Assembly: GCF_001013905.1 (NCBI RefSeq)
Contig: NZ_LN831790.1
Location: 3,362,001 to 3,426,000 of the forward strand
DNA length: 64,000 bases
Direction of reading: 5' to 3'
Origin: Streptomyces leeuwenhoekii
Lineage (GTDB): Bacteria; Actinomycetota; Actinomycetes; Streptomycetales; Streptomycetaceae
The translations under genes were made by a program, and so were the position numbers. The notes beneath the pieces were generated by a model, which saw nothing but the letters and a program-made list of their open reading frames with translations, had not been told where the DNA came from and made no database searches. This document shows positions 51,506 to 60,975 of this stretch, in pieces. Each line of letters opens with the position of its first letter. Within the stretch, counting starts at the first letter, position 1.

Positions 51506-52378
51506 TCAGCGTCCGGCGGTGTGGGCGAGGATCGCGGTGGCGAGCGGGGCGTGCACCTCGGGAGGCAGTGCGTGGCCCATGCCGGGGATCTCGACGAGGC
51601 GGGCGCCGTGGATCGCCTGGGCGAGGTGGTGGGCGTGTGGGGGCGGGTAGACCGGCTCGGCCGGGGCGGAGACGACGAGGGCGGGCACCGTGGTGCGGGC
51701 CAGGTGCTCGGTGCGGAGCATGCCGGAGGGGTCGGCCTGGGCGTGCGCGGTGTTGGTCGCGTGGTGTCCGGTGTGCTCGATGACCCTGCGTTCCAGGGCG
51801 CGGAAGTACTCCGGGTCGAAGGGGAGCCGGTCGCCGTTGAGCACGCGCCAGTGGTCGGTCCGCCGTTCCACTTCGGCCTCCGGGCCCTGGTCGGTCACGG
51901 GGCGGGACCAGAGCTCCAGCACGCGGGGGTCGATGCCGGGGAGTTCCTCGGGCGGGGTGCGGGTTCCGTCCGGGTGGGTCCAGGGAGCGGTACTGAGTGC
52001 GCCGGTGCCGATCAGGGTCGCGGTGAGCAGGCGTTCGGGATGGTCGGCGATGAGGAGCTGGGCGAGCATGCCGCCCAGGGACATGCCGACGATGTGGGCG
52101 CGCTCGGCGCCGAAGGCGTCCAGCACGGCGAGGGCGTCGTCCGCGAGGGTGGTGATCGGGTAGGGCTGCCGGTCGAAGGCCCAGGTGGAGCGGCCGGTGT
52201 CGCGGTGGTCGTAGCGGATGACGCGGTGGTGGGCGGCCAGCAGGCCGACGAGTTCGTCCGGCCAGCCGATGCCGGACGCCTGGGCGCCCATGATCAGCAG
52301 GAGCGGGGGCGCGTCCGGGGCGCCGTGGTCCTCGGCCCACAGGCGTACGCCGGGTGCCACGTCGATGAATCGGTCCAT
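51506..52378 (-). CDS. Alpha/beta hydrolase
   Basis: A 290-residue alpha/beta-fold hydrolase. [20 protein letters not shown] is the HG-like oxyanion region (MGA), [20 protein letters not shown] follows, and [20 protein letters not shown] contains the nucleophile elbow [26 protein letters not shown] has the acid and [11 protein letters not shown] the catalytic His. It is closest to soluble esterases of the kind adjacent to polyketide or resistance genes, but the substrate is unknown. The ATG at 52378 has GGGGGAG four bases upstream. A minus-strand TACGAT at 52445-52440 is a plausible -10 box. Confidence 0.87.
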   Translation of the reverse strand: MDRFIDVAPGVRLWAEDHGAPDAPPLLLIMGAQASGIGWPDELVGLLAAHHRVIRYDHRDTGRSTWAFDRQPYPITTLADDALAVLDAFGAERAHIVGMSLGGMLAQLLIADHPERLLTATLIGTGALSTAPWTHPDGTRTPPEELPGIDPRVLELWSRPVTDQGPEAEVERRTDHWRVLNGDRLPFDPEYFRALERRVIEHTGHHATNTAHAQADPSGMLRTEHLARTTVPALVVSAPAEPVYPPPHAHHLAQAIHGARLVEIPGMGHALPPEVHAPLATAILAHTAGR

Positions 52379-52439
52379 GGTGCTCCCCCTGGGGTCTGCC
52401 GGCGGTCCGGGTGCCCCGTCGACTGACGAGACGAGACGT

Positions 52440-52445
52440 ATCGTA
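52440..52445 (-). promoter_or_regulatory. Candidate -10 box for the alpha/beta hydrolase gene
   Basis: TACGAT on the minus strand lies within GATACGATACG and next to a GAGACGAGACG direct repeat (plus strand 52429-52439). It would give a leader of about 50 bases before ATG 52378. The repeats may bind a regulator. Confidence 0.4.
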
Positions 52446-52513
52446 TCAGCACGGCGTCGGACCGCGCCCCCGCAAAAGGGGGCTCACGGGACCGGGAGGC
52501 GGCGCGCCGGTAC

Positions 52514-53698
52514 TCAGAGGATCACGTGCGGCAGGAAGCGGGCGTACTCGTCGGTGACCAGGCCCGACGACTCGCGGATGCCGAGACCGGCCGCCTCGTT
52601 CTCCACCACCCAGGCGCCGAGGACGACGTGGTTGCCGTCGAAGGAGGGCAGGGGGGCCAGTTGCTGGTAACAGCAGGGCTCGTCCCGCACGGCGGGGTCC
52701 GCGCCGGGTTCGTGGACGGTCACGCCGGCGCCCTCGCGGCCCAGCAGGGGCTTGGCGACATAGCCGGTGGCGCCGGCCAGCTCGCGGGGGCCGTCCAGAT
52801 AGGCGGGCAGCAGGTTCGGGTGGCCGGGGTACAGCTCCCACAGGACGGCCAGCAGGGCCTTGTTGCTGAGCAGCATCTTCCAGGCGGGCTCGATCCACAG
52901 GGTGGAGCCGGTGCCGCCGCCGTTGTCGAGGGTGGCGAGGACATGGCCGGCGAAGCGGTCGGTGGTGAGCCACTCCCAGGGGTAGAGCTTGAAGACGCTG
53001 CGGATGAAGCGGAGCCGGTTGTCGACGAAGCGGCCGGAGAGGCGGTCCCAGCCGATCTCCTCCATGGTGATCCAGTCGGTCTCCAGACCGGCCTGCTCGG
53101 CGGTCTCCTTCAGATAGGCGACCGTCATGAGGTCCTCGCCGAGCTCGTCGGCCGAGGAATGGGCGAAGTACAGGGGGCCGCCGGGCGGTAGCAGTCCGGC
53201 CTGCTTCCGCCAGGCGTCGACGAGACGCTCGTGGAGGGAGTTCCACTGGTCGGCGCCGGGGAAGCGTTCCTCCATCCAGAACCACTGGGGAGAGGCGGCC
53301 TCGACCAGGGAGGTGGGCGTGTCGGCGTTGTACTCCAGCAGCTTGGCCGGGCCCGTCCCGTCGTAGCGCAGGTCGAACCGGCCGTAGAGGGACGGCAGTT
53401 CGGCGCGTCGGTGCCAGGACTCGGCGACCGCCCGGACCACGCGCGGGTCGGTGATGCCGAGATCGGCGAAGCGGTCCTCGGCGACGATGTACTCCGCCGC
53501 CGCCAGGCACATGCGGTGCAGTTCCTCGGCGGTCTCCTCCAGCGCCTCGATCTCCGGCAGGGAGAACACGTAGTAGGCGCTCTCGTCCCAGTACGGGCGC
53601 AGGGAGCCGTCGGGGTGGCGGGTCAGGGGGTAGATGAGCCCCTGTTCCTCGACGGTCTGCTGCCAGCCGGGACGGGGGGTCAGCGTGCGGCGCTCCAT
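52514..53698 (-). CDS. Glutathionylspermidine synthase-family ATP-grasp protein (YgiC-like)
   Basis: A 394-residue ATP-grasp amide ligase-like protein: WDESAYYVFSLPEIEALEET, RFDLRYDGTGPAKLLEYNAD (metal and nucleotide binding), TPTSLVEAASPQWFWMEERF, IEPAWKMLLSNKALLAVLWE and GYVAKPLLGREGAGVTVHEP (ATP lysine) are in the order of E. coli YgiC and the GspS synthetase domain, without the GspS amidase domain. The reaction is unknown; classical glutathionylspermidine is not expected in a mycothiol-using organism. The ATG at 53698 begins MERRTLTPRPGWQ. It follows the YgiB-like lipoprotein gene by 23 bases, the same pairing as ygiB-ygiC. Confidence 0.86.
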   Translation of the reverse strand: MERRTLTPRPGWQQTVEEQGLIYPLTRHPDGSLRPYWDESAYYVFSLPEIEALEETAEELHRMCLAAAEYIVAEDRFADLGITDPRVVRAVAESWHRRAELPSLYGRFDLRYDGTGPAKLLEYNADTPTSLVEAASPQWFWMEERFPGADQWNSLHERLVDAWRKQAGLLPPGGPLYFAHSSADELGEDLMTVAYLKETAEQAGLETDWITMEEIGWDRLSGRFVDNRLRFIRSVFKLYPWEWLTTDRFAGHVLATLDNGGGTGSTLWIEPAWKMLLSNKALLAVLWELYPGHPNLLPAYLDGPRELAGATGYVAKPLLGREGAGVTVHEPGADPAVRDEPCCYQQLAPLPSFDGNHVVLGAWVVENEAAGLGIRESSGLVTDEYARFLPHVIL

Positions 53699-53721
53699 GG
53701 TCGGTTCCCGGTCCGGGGCGG

Positions 53722-54087
53722 TCAGCCGCCGCCGCTGCCGGAGCCGGAGCAGCCGAAGCCGCCGCGGTCGACGGCCTCGTCGCGGCTGAAGGTGCCGCCC
53801 TCCGCGTAGCCGCGGCTGACGTCTGCGTCGTAGTACCAGGCCGCGTCCGCCTTGGCCCGCGCGCCGGCACCGGACGACTTCTTGCGGCTCTTGCCGTACG
53901 TACCGGACGAACTGCCGGACTTGCAGTTCTTGTCCGCGATGACCTTGTAGCCGTCGAGGGTGTAGCTGTCGCGGTCCACGCATCGGCGGTCGGGGTCCGA
54001 GCCGCAGGCCGCCAGGGCCGCCGCGAGCACTCCCATGCCGCCGAGCACCACGGTGCTCGACCTCAGCCGTCGCCGTGCCGATTCCAT
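53722..54087 (-). CDS. YgiB-like (DUF1190) lipoprotein
   Basis: A 121-residue lipoprotein. The signal RLRSSTVVLGGMGVLAAALA ends at lipobox LAAC, followed by GSDPDRRCVDRDSYTLDGYK and IADKNCKSG. A Ser/Gly/Lys stretch leads to DAAWYYDADVSRGYAEGGTF and the ending RDEAVDRGGFGCSGSGSGGG. RGGFG near the C-terminus is like YgiB/DUF1190 proteins. The ATG at 54087 follows GACCGGAG; the longer frame to 54192 lacks support. Partner of the ATP-grasp protein in the same operon, probably on the outer surface, possibly as its acceptor or modified product. Function is not established. Confidence 0.75.
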   Translation of the reverse strand: MESARRRLRSSTVVLGGMGVLAAALAACGSDPDRRCVDRDSYTLDGYKVIADKNCKSGSSSGTYGKSRKKSSGAGARAKADAAWYYDADVSRGYAEGGTFSRDEAVDRGGFGCSGSGSGGG

Positions 54088-54334
54088 CTCCGGTCTCCCC
54101 CTCGGTGTCCCTGGGCCACCGCAGCCGCCGGCGAGGTGCGCCCCGACTGCGAGCGGTCGAAACGGCCGTATACCCGCCAGTGCGACGGGCATGGCCGGAA
54201 GCGGACTCTACGGCAGCACCCGGCCCGGCGCGTCGAGGGGCCCCGCCCCCGCGCGAACGGCGCGTCCCCCCGGCGCGATGCCGAGAGGCCGGGCTCGGGG
54301 AGGGAGCACGGCCTCTCGGGTGGTGACGTGGCGC

Positions 54335-54640
54335 CTACCAGTAGGTACGCGTGATCTCGTCAGGCAGCCGCCCCTGCCGTTCCCCTTCCTGGAAGACGGC
54401 CGATGCCACGATCAGGAAAGCACGGCGGAGCTTCGGGTCCGGGTCGGCATTTTCCACATTCCCGACTTTCTTGTCGAGGAACATGTCGCCGAGGGCCTTT
54501 CCCTCCGGTGTGCAGGGACGGGCGACCGACCCCTCCGGGTCGATCAGGATGTTTCCGGTGACACCTTCTGCGGTTTCCCAGGCGTAGACCGATCCCGCGT
54601 CGAGAGAAAGGGTCTTCCTGCACGTCAGTGATGCTGTCAC
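54335..54640 (-). CDS. Small protein downstream of the RHS gene, possible immunity protein
   Basis: A 101-residue soluble, slightly acidic protein: ASLTCRKTLSLDAGSVYAWE, GVTGNILIDPEGSVARPCTP, ALGDMFLDKKVGNVENADPD and LRRAFLIVASAVFQEGERQG. I recognise no family. It starts at GTG 54640, 37 bases after the RHS stop on the same strand, with GGCGGAAA upstream; no ATG lies between an in-frame stop and this GTG. Small genes directly behind RHS or YD-repeat toxins usually encode cognate immunity proteins, so this is the natural guess. The sequence 54088-54334 between it and the YgiB-like gene is noncoding. Confidence 0.6.
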   Translation of the reverse strand: MTASLTCRKTLSLDAGSVYAWETAEGVTGNILIDPEGSVARPCTPEGKALGDMFLDKKVGNVENADPDPKLRRAFLIVASAVFQEGERQGRLPDEITRTYW

Positions 54641-54677
54641 GGGGATTTCCGCCAGTTCGCTCGCGCCACGGGTTTGA

Positions 54678-57600
54678 TCACCGGAATCCTATACCGTCCG
54701 CCGCGGGCGCATGCTCGTCCCAGGTATGGCCGGCGTCCAGGGTGGCCTGATGGGCGCGGCGGTAGTTCTGGTCGCCGTGCTGACGCATCCAGTTCGACTC
54801 GTACAGTTCATGCGCGAGCAGATCGAAATCGCTGGGATGCGGATTTCCGTTCTGGAGACGTTCCCATGCCCTGGCGATACGCGGATTGGCGTCGAATCGC
54901 ATCATTCCCGCGTCGAGCTGATGCGATTCGATGAACAGGTGGTTGTAGATCTGATTGATGTCGGCCGCGGAATAGCCGTGCGACGCCGCGGTCTGCGCCA
55001 CCCGGTCGAGCTGGGCGTCGGCGCGGATCGCGTCATAGGCGTGGTCCGCCCATTCGAGCTCGAAGTCCATCTCGCTGCGCGGCCGCCGGAAGGACGAACC
55101 GCCGGACTGCAGCTCCCCCTCCGTGGCCACCGCGGTCCGCCGCCACCCGGTCAACCCGCCGACCCCGGTGAGGACCAGCTGCTGGGCGAGTTCGTCGGCG
55201 GTCTCCGCGTACAGATCGGCGAGCGCGTCACAGCCCTGCTGCCGCAGCATGTACTCGGCGCGGTAGAGCCGGTAGGCGGGGCGGACGGGGAGGTACTTGT
55301 CGACGAACGCGCCCGCGCCGCCGTTCTCCCCGGTGAACGCGTCCTCCAGGTCTCCGAGGAACACGAAGGGTGACTTGGCGACGTCGACGAAGGCGTCGCC
55401 GAAGATGCCGAGCGCTTCGCCGAAGCTGTCGACCCGGTCGTCGTCCGGGTCGCCGGGGGTCAGACCGCTGGGGTCGGTGAGCACGCTGGGCACGTTGTCG
55501 GCGTAGGCGTACGCGGAGACGTACGGCGTCGACAGGTCCCGGGCGGCCGGATCGGGCCGCGTGAAGCGACCGGTGGCGGTGTCGTACTGGCGGGCGTGCA
55601 GGTCGAGATGGCCGGTGCTGGTCTCGTACCGGGCGCCGGTGTACGACGGGGTGCTCGCGGGCGCGCCGCTGGTGGTGGTGTTCAGGACGCGGGTGCCGAA
55701 GGAGTCGTAGGCCCAGCGCTGGTGGAGGGTCCCGGTGCTGCCGGTGACGTCGACCGGGGAGCCCTGGGTGTCGTGGTGGTAGTAGAAGAGCGCCCCGGCG
55801 CCGGTCTTGGTGGCGGTGGGCTGGCCGAGCGGGTCGTAGCGGTAGGACTGCTTGACGGCCCAGGCGCTGTCGTACTCGGTGGCCAGGATCGGCAGCGGGG
55901 CGTTGGGGTCCCACTGGGTCCGGTGGGTGACCGCGCCGTCCTTGAGGGTGGCGACCTGGTTGCCGCTCGCGTCGTGGTCGTAGGTGTAAGCGGTGCCCCC
56001 GACGGTGGCGGCGGAGATCTGTCCGGCCAGGTCGTAGCCGTAGGTGTCGCCGCCGGCCTTGGTCCGGTTGCCCTCGGCGTCGTGGTCGTACGCGGTAGTC
56101 GTGGTGCCGGTGGTTGCCGAGGTGAGCTGGTCGGCCGCGTCGTAGGCGTAGGTGGTGCTCGTCGCGCCCAGGGTGGAGGTCAGCCGGTTGCCGACCTTGT
56201 CGTAGGTGTACGACGTGGTGCGGCCCGCGGGGCAGCCGGTGACCCAGGGCTGCGGCGCGCAGCCGGAGGCGAGCCGGCCTGCCGCGTCGTAGCCGAGGTC
56301 GTAGCCGCCGGTGCCGACGCCGGCCCGGGTGACGTCGACGCGCGAGGGCAGGCCCGCGGCGGACAGTGTCAGCGCCGTCCTGGTGACCGTGGTGCCCGCC
56401 TTGGTGGCGGTCACCGCGGTGATCCGGCCCGCCCGGTCATAGGTACGGGTCTCGGTCTCGGTGTTGGGCAGGGCCGATGTGACCAGGTTGCCCGCCGGGT
56501 CCCAGCCGTATGTGGTGGTCTTGCCGTCGGCGGCCATCGTCGCGGTGCGGCCGTCGGCGTCGTACGTGTACGTGATCGTGTTGCCATCGGAGTACTTGCG
56601 GGTGAGCATCTGCCCGGCGGCGTCATAGGTGTAAGCGAAGCCGCGCGTCTTGGTCAGATTGCCGACCGCGTCGTAGACGAAGTCCTCGGAGATCTTGGAG
56701 TTCGCGCGGGCGGTCAGCCGCCCGGCGTCGTCGTAGCCGAAGGTCGCGTCGGGGGTGGCGTCCGAGTAATCGATCTTGGTGAGCAGGCCGCGCGGGTCGT
56801 AGATGTACCCGGTGGTGCCGCGGGGGGTGGTCTTCCTGGTGACGTTGCCCTCCGCGTCGTACGCGTAGGCCGTCTTCCGTTCCAGCGGGTCGGTGACCGA
56901 CGTGAGGCGATGGACCGCGTCGTATCCGTAGGCGGTGACGTGGCCGTTGGCATCGGTGCGCTCGGTGAGGTTGCCGAGCTTGTCGTAACCGTAGGCGGTG
57001 ACCGCGCCGCCGGGGGCGGTGACCTTGGTCAGCCGGTCCAGTTCGTCGTAACCGTAGGAGGTGGTGCGCCCGTCGGCGTCCTTGCGCTCGACGACCCTGC
57101 CCAGGGCGTCATAGGCGGTGCTGGTCACCCCGCCGAGCGGGTCGGTGACCTTGGTGGGGTTGCCCGCCGGGTCGTAGCCGTACGTCGTCGTGTACTGGGC
57201 GGGGTCCGCGCCGGTGACGTTGCCGCGCGGATCGACCGCGGTGGCCTGGCGGCCGTCGCCGTCGTAGGTCCAGCTCGCCTTGTGGCCGAGCGGGGAGGTG
57301 CGGCTGAGCAGATTGCCGTCGGCGTCGTAGGCGTAGGTCGTGGTCCTGCCCAGTTGGTCGGTACTGCTGCTGAGGCGGTTGTTCTTGTCGTAGACGGCGG
57401 TGGTCGTCCTGCCCGCGGCGTCGGTGGTCTTGGTGACGTTGTCGTTGGCGTCGTAGGTGTAGCCGGTGGTGTGGCCCAGCGGGTCGGTGACCACGAGCGG
57501 CCGGTTGATCGCGTCGTAGGTCGTCTTCGTCGTCGCGGCGGTGGGATCGGTGGTCTCGGTGAGGTTGCCCGCCGCGTCGTACGCGTAGGAGGTGGTGTAG

Positions 57601-60023
57601 GCGGCAGGGTCGGCGCCGGAGACGTTCCCGCGCGGCGAGACACTGCTGAGCAGCCGGCCCACCTTGTCGTACGTGTAGGTGGTCCGGCCGCCAGCCGCGT
57701 CGGTCACGGAGGCGAGCCGTCCGCTCGCGTCGTAGGCACGGGTGAGGGACCCGCCCGCCTGGTCGGTGGTCCGGGTCAGGTTCCCCGCGTCGTCGTAGCC
57801 GAGCGTGGCGGTGTCACCCGCGGGGTTGCGCACCGATGTCAACTGCTCGGCGCCGTTGTACTCGTAGGTCGTCGTACGGCCCAGGGCGTCCGTGGCCGAG
57901 CTGAGCAGACCGCGGCCGTCGTAGGTGTACTTCGTGGTGTACGCGGCCGGGTCGGCGCCCGGGACGTTCCCGCGCGGGTCCGTCCTGGTCAGTACGCGGC
58001 CCGCCTTGTCGTACGTGAACGTCGTCTTCTCGCCCAGCGGCGTGGTGACCGACGTCCGGTTGCCCGCGGCGTCGTACCCGTAGGTGGTGACCTTGCCGCG
58101 CGGGCTCGTCACGGTCTCCAGTGAGCCGAGCGCGGTGTACGTGTAGGCGGTCTTGCCGCCCGCCGGGTCCGTCGTCGACGTCAGCCGGTTCCCGGCGTAC
58201 GTGTACGTCGTCTTGTTGCCGCGGCCGTCGGTGTGGCTGGTGAGGTTGCCCGCGGTGTCGTAGCCCCAGCTCTCCTTGTAGCCGAGCGCGGCCGGTGCGG
58301 TGCGGGTGAGCATCCGCCCCGCGGTGTCGTACGTCATCTCCGTGGTGTTGCCGCGCTGGTCGGTGATGGCGACGGGGCGCAGCCGGCGGTCGTAGTCGTA
58401 GGTGATGCTCTTGCCGTACGGGTCGATCGTCTCCATCAGGACATTGCTGGCGTAGACGTCGGTCCACACGCCGCCGTCGGGCGCGGTGGTGTGCGACTCG
58501 CTCTTGCCGTCCCAGGTGAATGTGGTGGTCTTGCCGTTCTGGTCGGTCTGGGACTTGATGCGGCCCGCGCTGTCGTAGACGTTGCTGACTTTGCCGCCCG
58601 CCGGATCGGTGTAGGACGACAGCCGCTTGTTGGTGTCGTACGTGTAGGAGGACGTCCTGCCGGCCGGGTCGGTGACCGAGGTCAGCAGGCCGTCGGTGTA
58701 TCCGTAGGAGACCGATGTGCCGTCCGGCAGGCTCACCTTGGACAGCAGTCCGTCGGCGCCGGGTGTGAAGGAGGTGGTGCGGGCGGCGGCGTCCTTGACG
58801 GAGGCGAGCTTGCCCGACGCGTACGTCAGGCTCAGGCCCTTGCCCGCCGCGCCGACCACGGAGGTCAGCAGACCGGTGCTGTCGAAGGTCCGCACAGTGT
58901 GGTCCGGGGTGGTGACCGTGTATGTGCTCGTCCCTTTGACCAGCCTGGCCGTCGTGCCCGCCGGGGCCGTGTAGGTGCCGTCGCTCGCCTGGGTGAACAC
59001 GAACGAGGCCCCGTCGCCCGTCCGGTACGTCGCCTTCCCCGTCGCGAGGGTCAGCCGCGCGTCGAACGGTGTCGCCCAGCCGCGCCCCAGCAGACCGGTG
59101 GTGGTCGAGTCGGACCGGTAGGTGCGCTCCAGGGTCAGCGGTACCCCCGGACCCGTCAGCGAGGCGTCGGTGAGCTGCTCGTAGAACATGCCGGTCGCCG
59201 TGTTGACCGGGTCGGCTCGGTGGGCCTGGGCGTAACAGGTGCAGATGCCCGCCGCCGCGCCGGGGATGCCGGGCGTGTAGAAGGCCTCCACCAGGGGCGA
59301 GGTGGTGCCGCCCGGGCTTGAGCCGTCGGCGTTGTTCAGGAAGACCCAGGCGTAGTACTTCTTGCCGTCCTGCAGGATTCCGCCCAGTTCACCGCCGGCC
59401 CACCAGAAGCACTGGTCGGTGGGGTAGGAGTTGCTCGACCACCAGTCGTAGCACCAGGCGCCGGTGTCCGGGGTGTCCCCGCTGGGGTCGTCGGTGGATT
59501 TCTTGATCTCTTGCTGGACGACGGGGTAGCCCGCTTCGTCCAGGACGTACAGCCACAACCCGGTGTACGCGGATCCCCGCTGCGGCAACTTCACCTGCCC
59601 GCCGATCGACAGCATGCCGGGGTAGGCGATCGCCCGGGCCGACACCCAAACCGGGTTGCCGGGCGCGGCGGCGAGGCGCTGCACGGCCGCGTCCGTCCCG
59701 GCGGCGGGGCCGCGCTCGGTGCGCTCCGTCTCCGGCCGGCCGTGAGGCGTGCCCTTGGCCTTCCGCTCCGGTTCGTTCATGTACCCCCGCATGGGCGCCA
59801 CTTCGTGCCGGTTCTTCGCCAGCTGCTTGCGGCGCTCGGCGAGCGTCATCGCCTTGGGTGGATCGGGCAGGTCCTCGGCCGTACGGGCCTTGACCTGGGC
59901 GACGCCCGCCGCGGCGCCGCCCGGCCGGTCCCGGGGAGTCGCCCAGGACGGGGTGGCGGCCGCTATCGCAAGGAGAGTGAAGGCCAGGAAGGCCGTGACG
60001 AGTCTTCGCGCTTGTGTGCGCAT
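54678..60023 (-). CDS. Secreted RHS/YD-repeat protein with C-terminal toxin-like domain
   Basis: A 1781-residue secreted protein. The signal peptide is RRLVTAFLAFTLLAIAAATP. Residues 60-260 are a unique N-terminal part. ADPVNTATGMFYEQLTDASL starts the DUF6531 domain, and from about 400 to 1500 there are dozens of YD repeats (GYDAAGNLT, YTYDAAGR types) that build a shell. The RHS core ends at ARQYDTATGRFTRPDPAARD and YAYADNVPSVLTDPSGLTPG. The last 230 residues differ: a linker, then a His-rich part with NHLFIESHQLDAGMMRF, FDLLAHELYESNWM and YRRAHQATLDAGHTWDEHAP that could bind metal. The ATG at 60023 has AGGTGA seven bases upstream. A contact-type toxin is the likeliest role. Confidence 0.88.
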   Translation of the reverse strand: MRTQARRLVTAFLAFTLLAIAAATPSWATPRDRPGGAAAGVAQVKARTAEDLPDPPKAMTLAERRKQLAKNRHEVAPMRGYMNEPERKAKGTPHGRPETERTERGPAAGTDAAVQRLAAAPGNPVWVSARAIAYPGMLSIGGQVKLPQRGSAYTGLWLYVLDEAGYPVVQQEIKKSTDDPSGDTPDTGAWCYDWWSSNSYPTDQCFWWAGGELGGILQDGKKYYAWVFLNNADGSSPGGTTSPLVEAFYTPGIPGAAAGICTCYAQAHRADPVNTATGMFYEQLTDASLTGPGVPLTLERTYRSDSTTTGLLGRGWATPFDARLTLATGKATYRTGDGASFVFTQASDGTYTAPAGTTARLVKGTSTYTVTTPDHTVRTFDSTGLLTSVVGAAGKGLSLTYASGKLASVKDAAARTTSFTPGADGLLSKVSLPDGTSVSYGYTDGLLTSVTDPAGRTSSYTYDTNKRLSSYTDPAGGKVSNVYDSAGRIKSQTDQNGKTTTFTWDGKSESHTTAPDGGVWTDVYASNVLMETIDPYGKSITYDYDRRLRPVAITDQRGNTTEMTYDTAGRMLTRTAPAALGYKESWGYDTAGNLTSHTDGRGNKTTYTYAGNRLTSTTDPAGGKTAYTYTALGSLETVTSPRGKVTTYGYDAAGNRTSVTTPLGEKTTFTYDKAGRVLTRTDPRGNVPGADPAAYTTKYTYDGRGLLSSATDALGRTTTYEYNGAEQLTSVRNPAGDTATLGYDDAGNLTRTTDQAGGSLTRAYDASGRLASVTDAAGGRTTYTYDKVGRLLSSVSPRGNVSGADPAAYTTSYAYDAAGNLTETTDPTAATTKTTYDAINRPLVVTDPLGHTTGYTYDANDNVTKTTDAAGRTTTAVYDKNNRLSSSTDQLGRTTTYAYDADGNLLSRTSPLGHKASWTYDGDGRQATAVDPRGNVTGADPAQYTTTYGYDPAGNPTKVTDPLGGVTSTAYDALGRVVERKDADGRTTSYGYDELDRLTKVTAPGGAVTAYGYDKLGNLTERTDANGHVTAYGYDAVHRLTSVTDPLERKTAYAYDAEGNVTRKTTPRGTTGYIYDPRGLLTKIDYSDATPDATFGYDDAGRLTARANSKISEDFVYDAVGNLTKTRGFAYTYDAAGQMLTRKYSDGNTITYTYDADGRTATMAADGKTTTYGWDPAGNLVTSALPNTETETRTYDRAGRITAVTATKAGTTVTRTALTLSAAGLPSRVDVTRAGVGTGGYDLGYDAAGRLASGCAPQPWVTGCPAGRTTSYTYDKVGNRLTSTLGATSTTYAYDAADQLTSATTGTTTTAYDHDAEGNRTKAGGDTYGYDLAGQISAATVGGTAYTYDHDASGNQVATLKDGAVTHRTQWDPNAPLPILATEYDSAWAVKQSYRYDPLGQPTATKTGAGALFYYHHDTQGSPVDVTGSTGTLHQRWAYDSFGTRVLNTTTSGAPASTPSYTGARYETSTGHLDLHARQYDTATGRFTRPDPAARDLSTPYVSAYAYADNVPSVLTDPSGLTPGDPDDDRVDSFGEALGIFGDAFVDVAKSPFVFLGDLEDAFTGENGGAGAFVDKYLPVRPAYRLYRAEYMLRQQGCDALADLYAETADELAQQLVLTGVGGLTGWRRTAVATEGELQSGGSSFRRPRSEMDFELEWADHAYDAIRADAQLDRVAQTAASHGYSAADINQIYNHLFIESHQLDAGMMRFDANPRIARAWERLQNGNPHPSDFDLLAHELYESNWMRQHGDQNYRRAHQATLDAGHTWDEHAPAADGIGFR

Positions 60024-60465
60024 GGTGAATCACCTGTGAGGCAGCGGTGAGCAGAGACTCGGTGATGTTGATCCACAAAGCGTCAGCAGTAACGCGCGGT
60101 ACGAAAAGCGGCTGGATTGCGACATCGAGGCTGAAGTGACCGGAGAGAAAGCGCCTGGTCAGGGGTCTGGGCCCAGGGCGGACAGGTGATCAGTTTGGCG
60201 CGGACGCGACGCTTCGAGCGGGTCGGGGACGTGAACGCGTCATTACCGGTGGAGGACTGGGCAGCGGACCGCCCTCGAACGAACGAGGACGCCCGGGCCG
60301 CGAGGCCGCCACGGACGGAACTGCGCGGCCGCCCCGGGATCGGGCACGGAGGCCGGGCGCGCACCGGACGGCCTCGGCGCGCGACTCGCCTGATGGTGTC
60401 GGAAAACGGAGGGACGACCGATCCGCCCGGTACTCAACTCCGTGGCCGGGGCGTGCCGTCCTCGA
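60024..60465. other. Intergenic region upstream of the RHS gene
   Basis: This gap of about 440 bases should hold the promoter of the RHS gene. The part next to the RHS start (60050-60130) is AT-richer than average. No convincing -10/-35 pair or operator was found for it. The rest is ordinary high-GC sequence with accidental open frames on both strands. Confidence 0.45.
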
Positions 60466-60477
60466 TAGGGTGCGCCA
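60466..60477 (+). promoter_or_regulatory. Leaderless promoter -10 box of the second VOC gene
   Basis: TAGGGT at 60466-60471 is followed by six bases (GCGCCA) and ATG 60478. No Shine-Dalgarno sequence is present. Confidence 0.6.
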
Positions 60478-60906
60478 ATGTCGTCGATCAGACAGGTCCA
60501 GATCACCTTCGACTGCGCGGAACCAGAGCGCCTCGCTCGCTTCTGGTGCGAGGTGCTGGGGTACGTCGTACCGCCACCACCGGAGGGATTCGCCACCTGG
60601 GACGAGTACCAGCACTCGCTGCCACCCGAGCAGCGGGACGCGTGGTTCGCGTGCGTCGACCCCTCCGGTGTGGGCCCACGGCTGTTCTTCCAGCGCGTTC
60701 CCGAAGAGAAGGCCGCGAAGAACCGGGTGCATCTCGACGTGCGGGTCGCCACCGGACTCGTGGGGGAAGAGCGCCTCGCCGCGCTCGAGGCCGAGTGCGC
60801 ACGACTGGTCCCGCTCGGCGCCGTACACGTGCGGACGCTGTACGACGGCACCGACGCGTGCATCCCGATGCTGGACATCGAGGGCAACGAGTTCTGTCTC
60901 GACTGA
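60478..60906 (+). CDS. VOC-family (glyoxalase-like) protein
   Basis: A 142-residue single-chain protein of the glyoxalase-like VOC type: IRQVQITFDCAEPERLARFW and CEVLGYVVPPPPEGFATWDE, then FFQRVPEEKAAKNRVHLDVR and CIPMLDIEGNEFCLD, where HLDV and the final EGNEFC match the family. No catalytic function is known; many members are antibiotic- or metabolite-binding. It starts leaderless at ATG 60478 and stands alone, convergent with the MocR gene (gap of 69 bases). Confidence 0.85.
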   Translation: MSSIRQVQITFDCAEPERLARFWCEVLGYVVPPPPEGFATWDEYQHSLPPEQRDAWFACVDPSGVGPRLFFQRVPEEKAAKNRVHLDVRVATGLVGEERLAALEAECARLVPLGAVHVRTLYDGTDACIPMLDIEGNEFCLD

Positions 60907-60975
60907 GCCGAAGACGCGAGAAGGACACGAGAAGGAAGGGCCCCGCTCAGGGACCCTGGGCGGGTCTCCGCCATG

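Noticed and set aside
55596..58124. 842-codon plus-strand frame rich in Gly and Val
   Set aside because: Antisense shadow of the RHS repeats; its periodicity mirrors the YD repeats.
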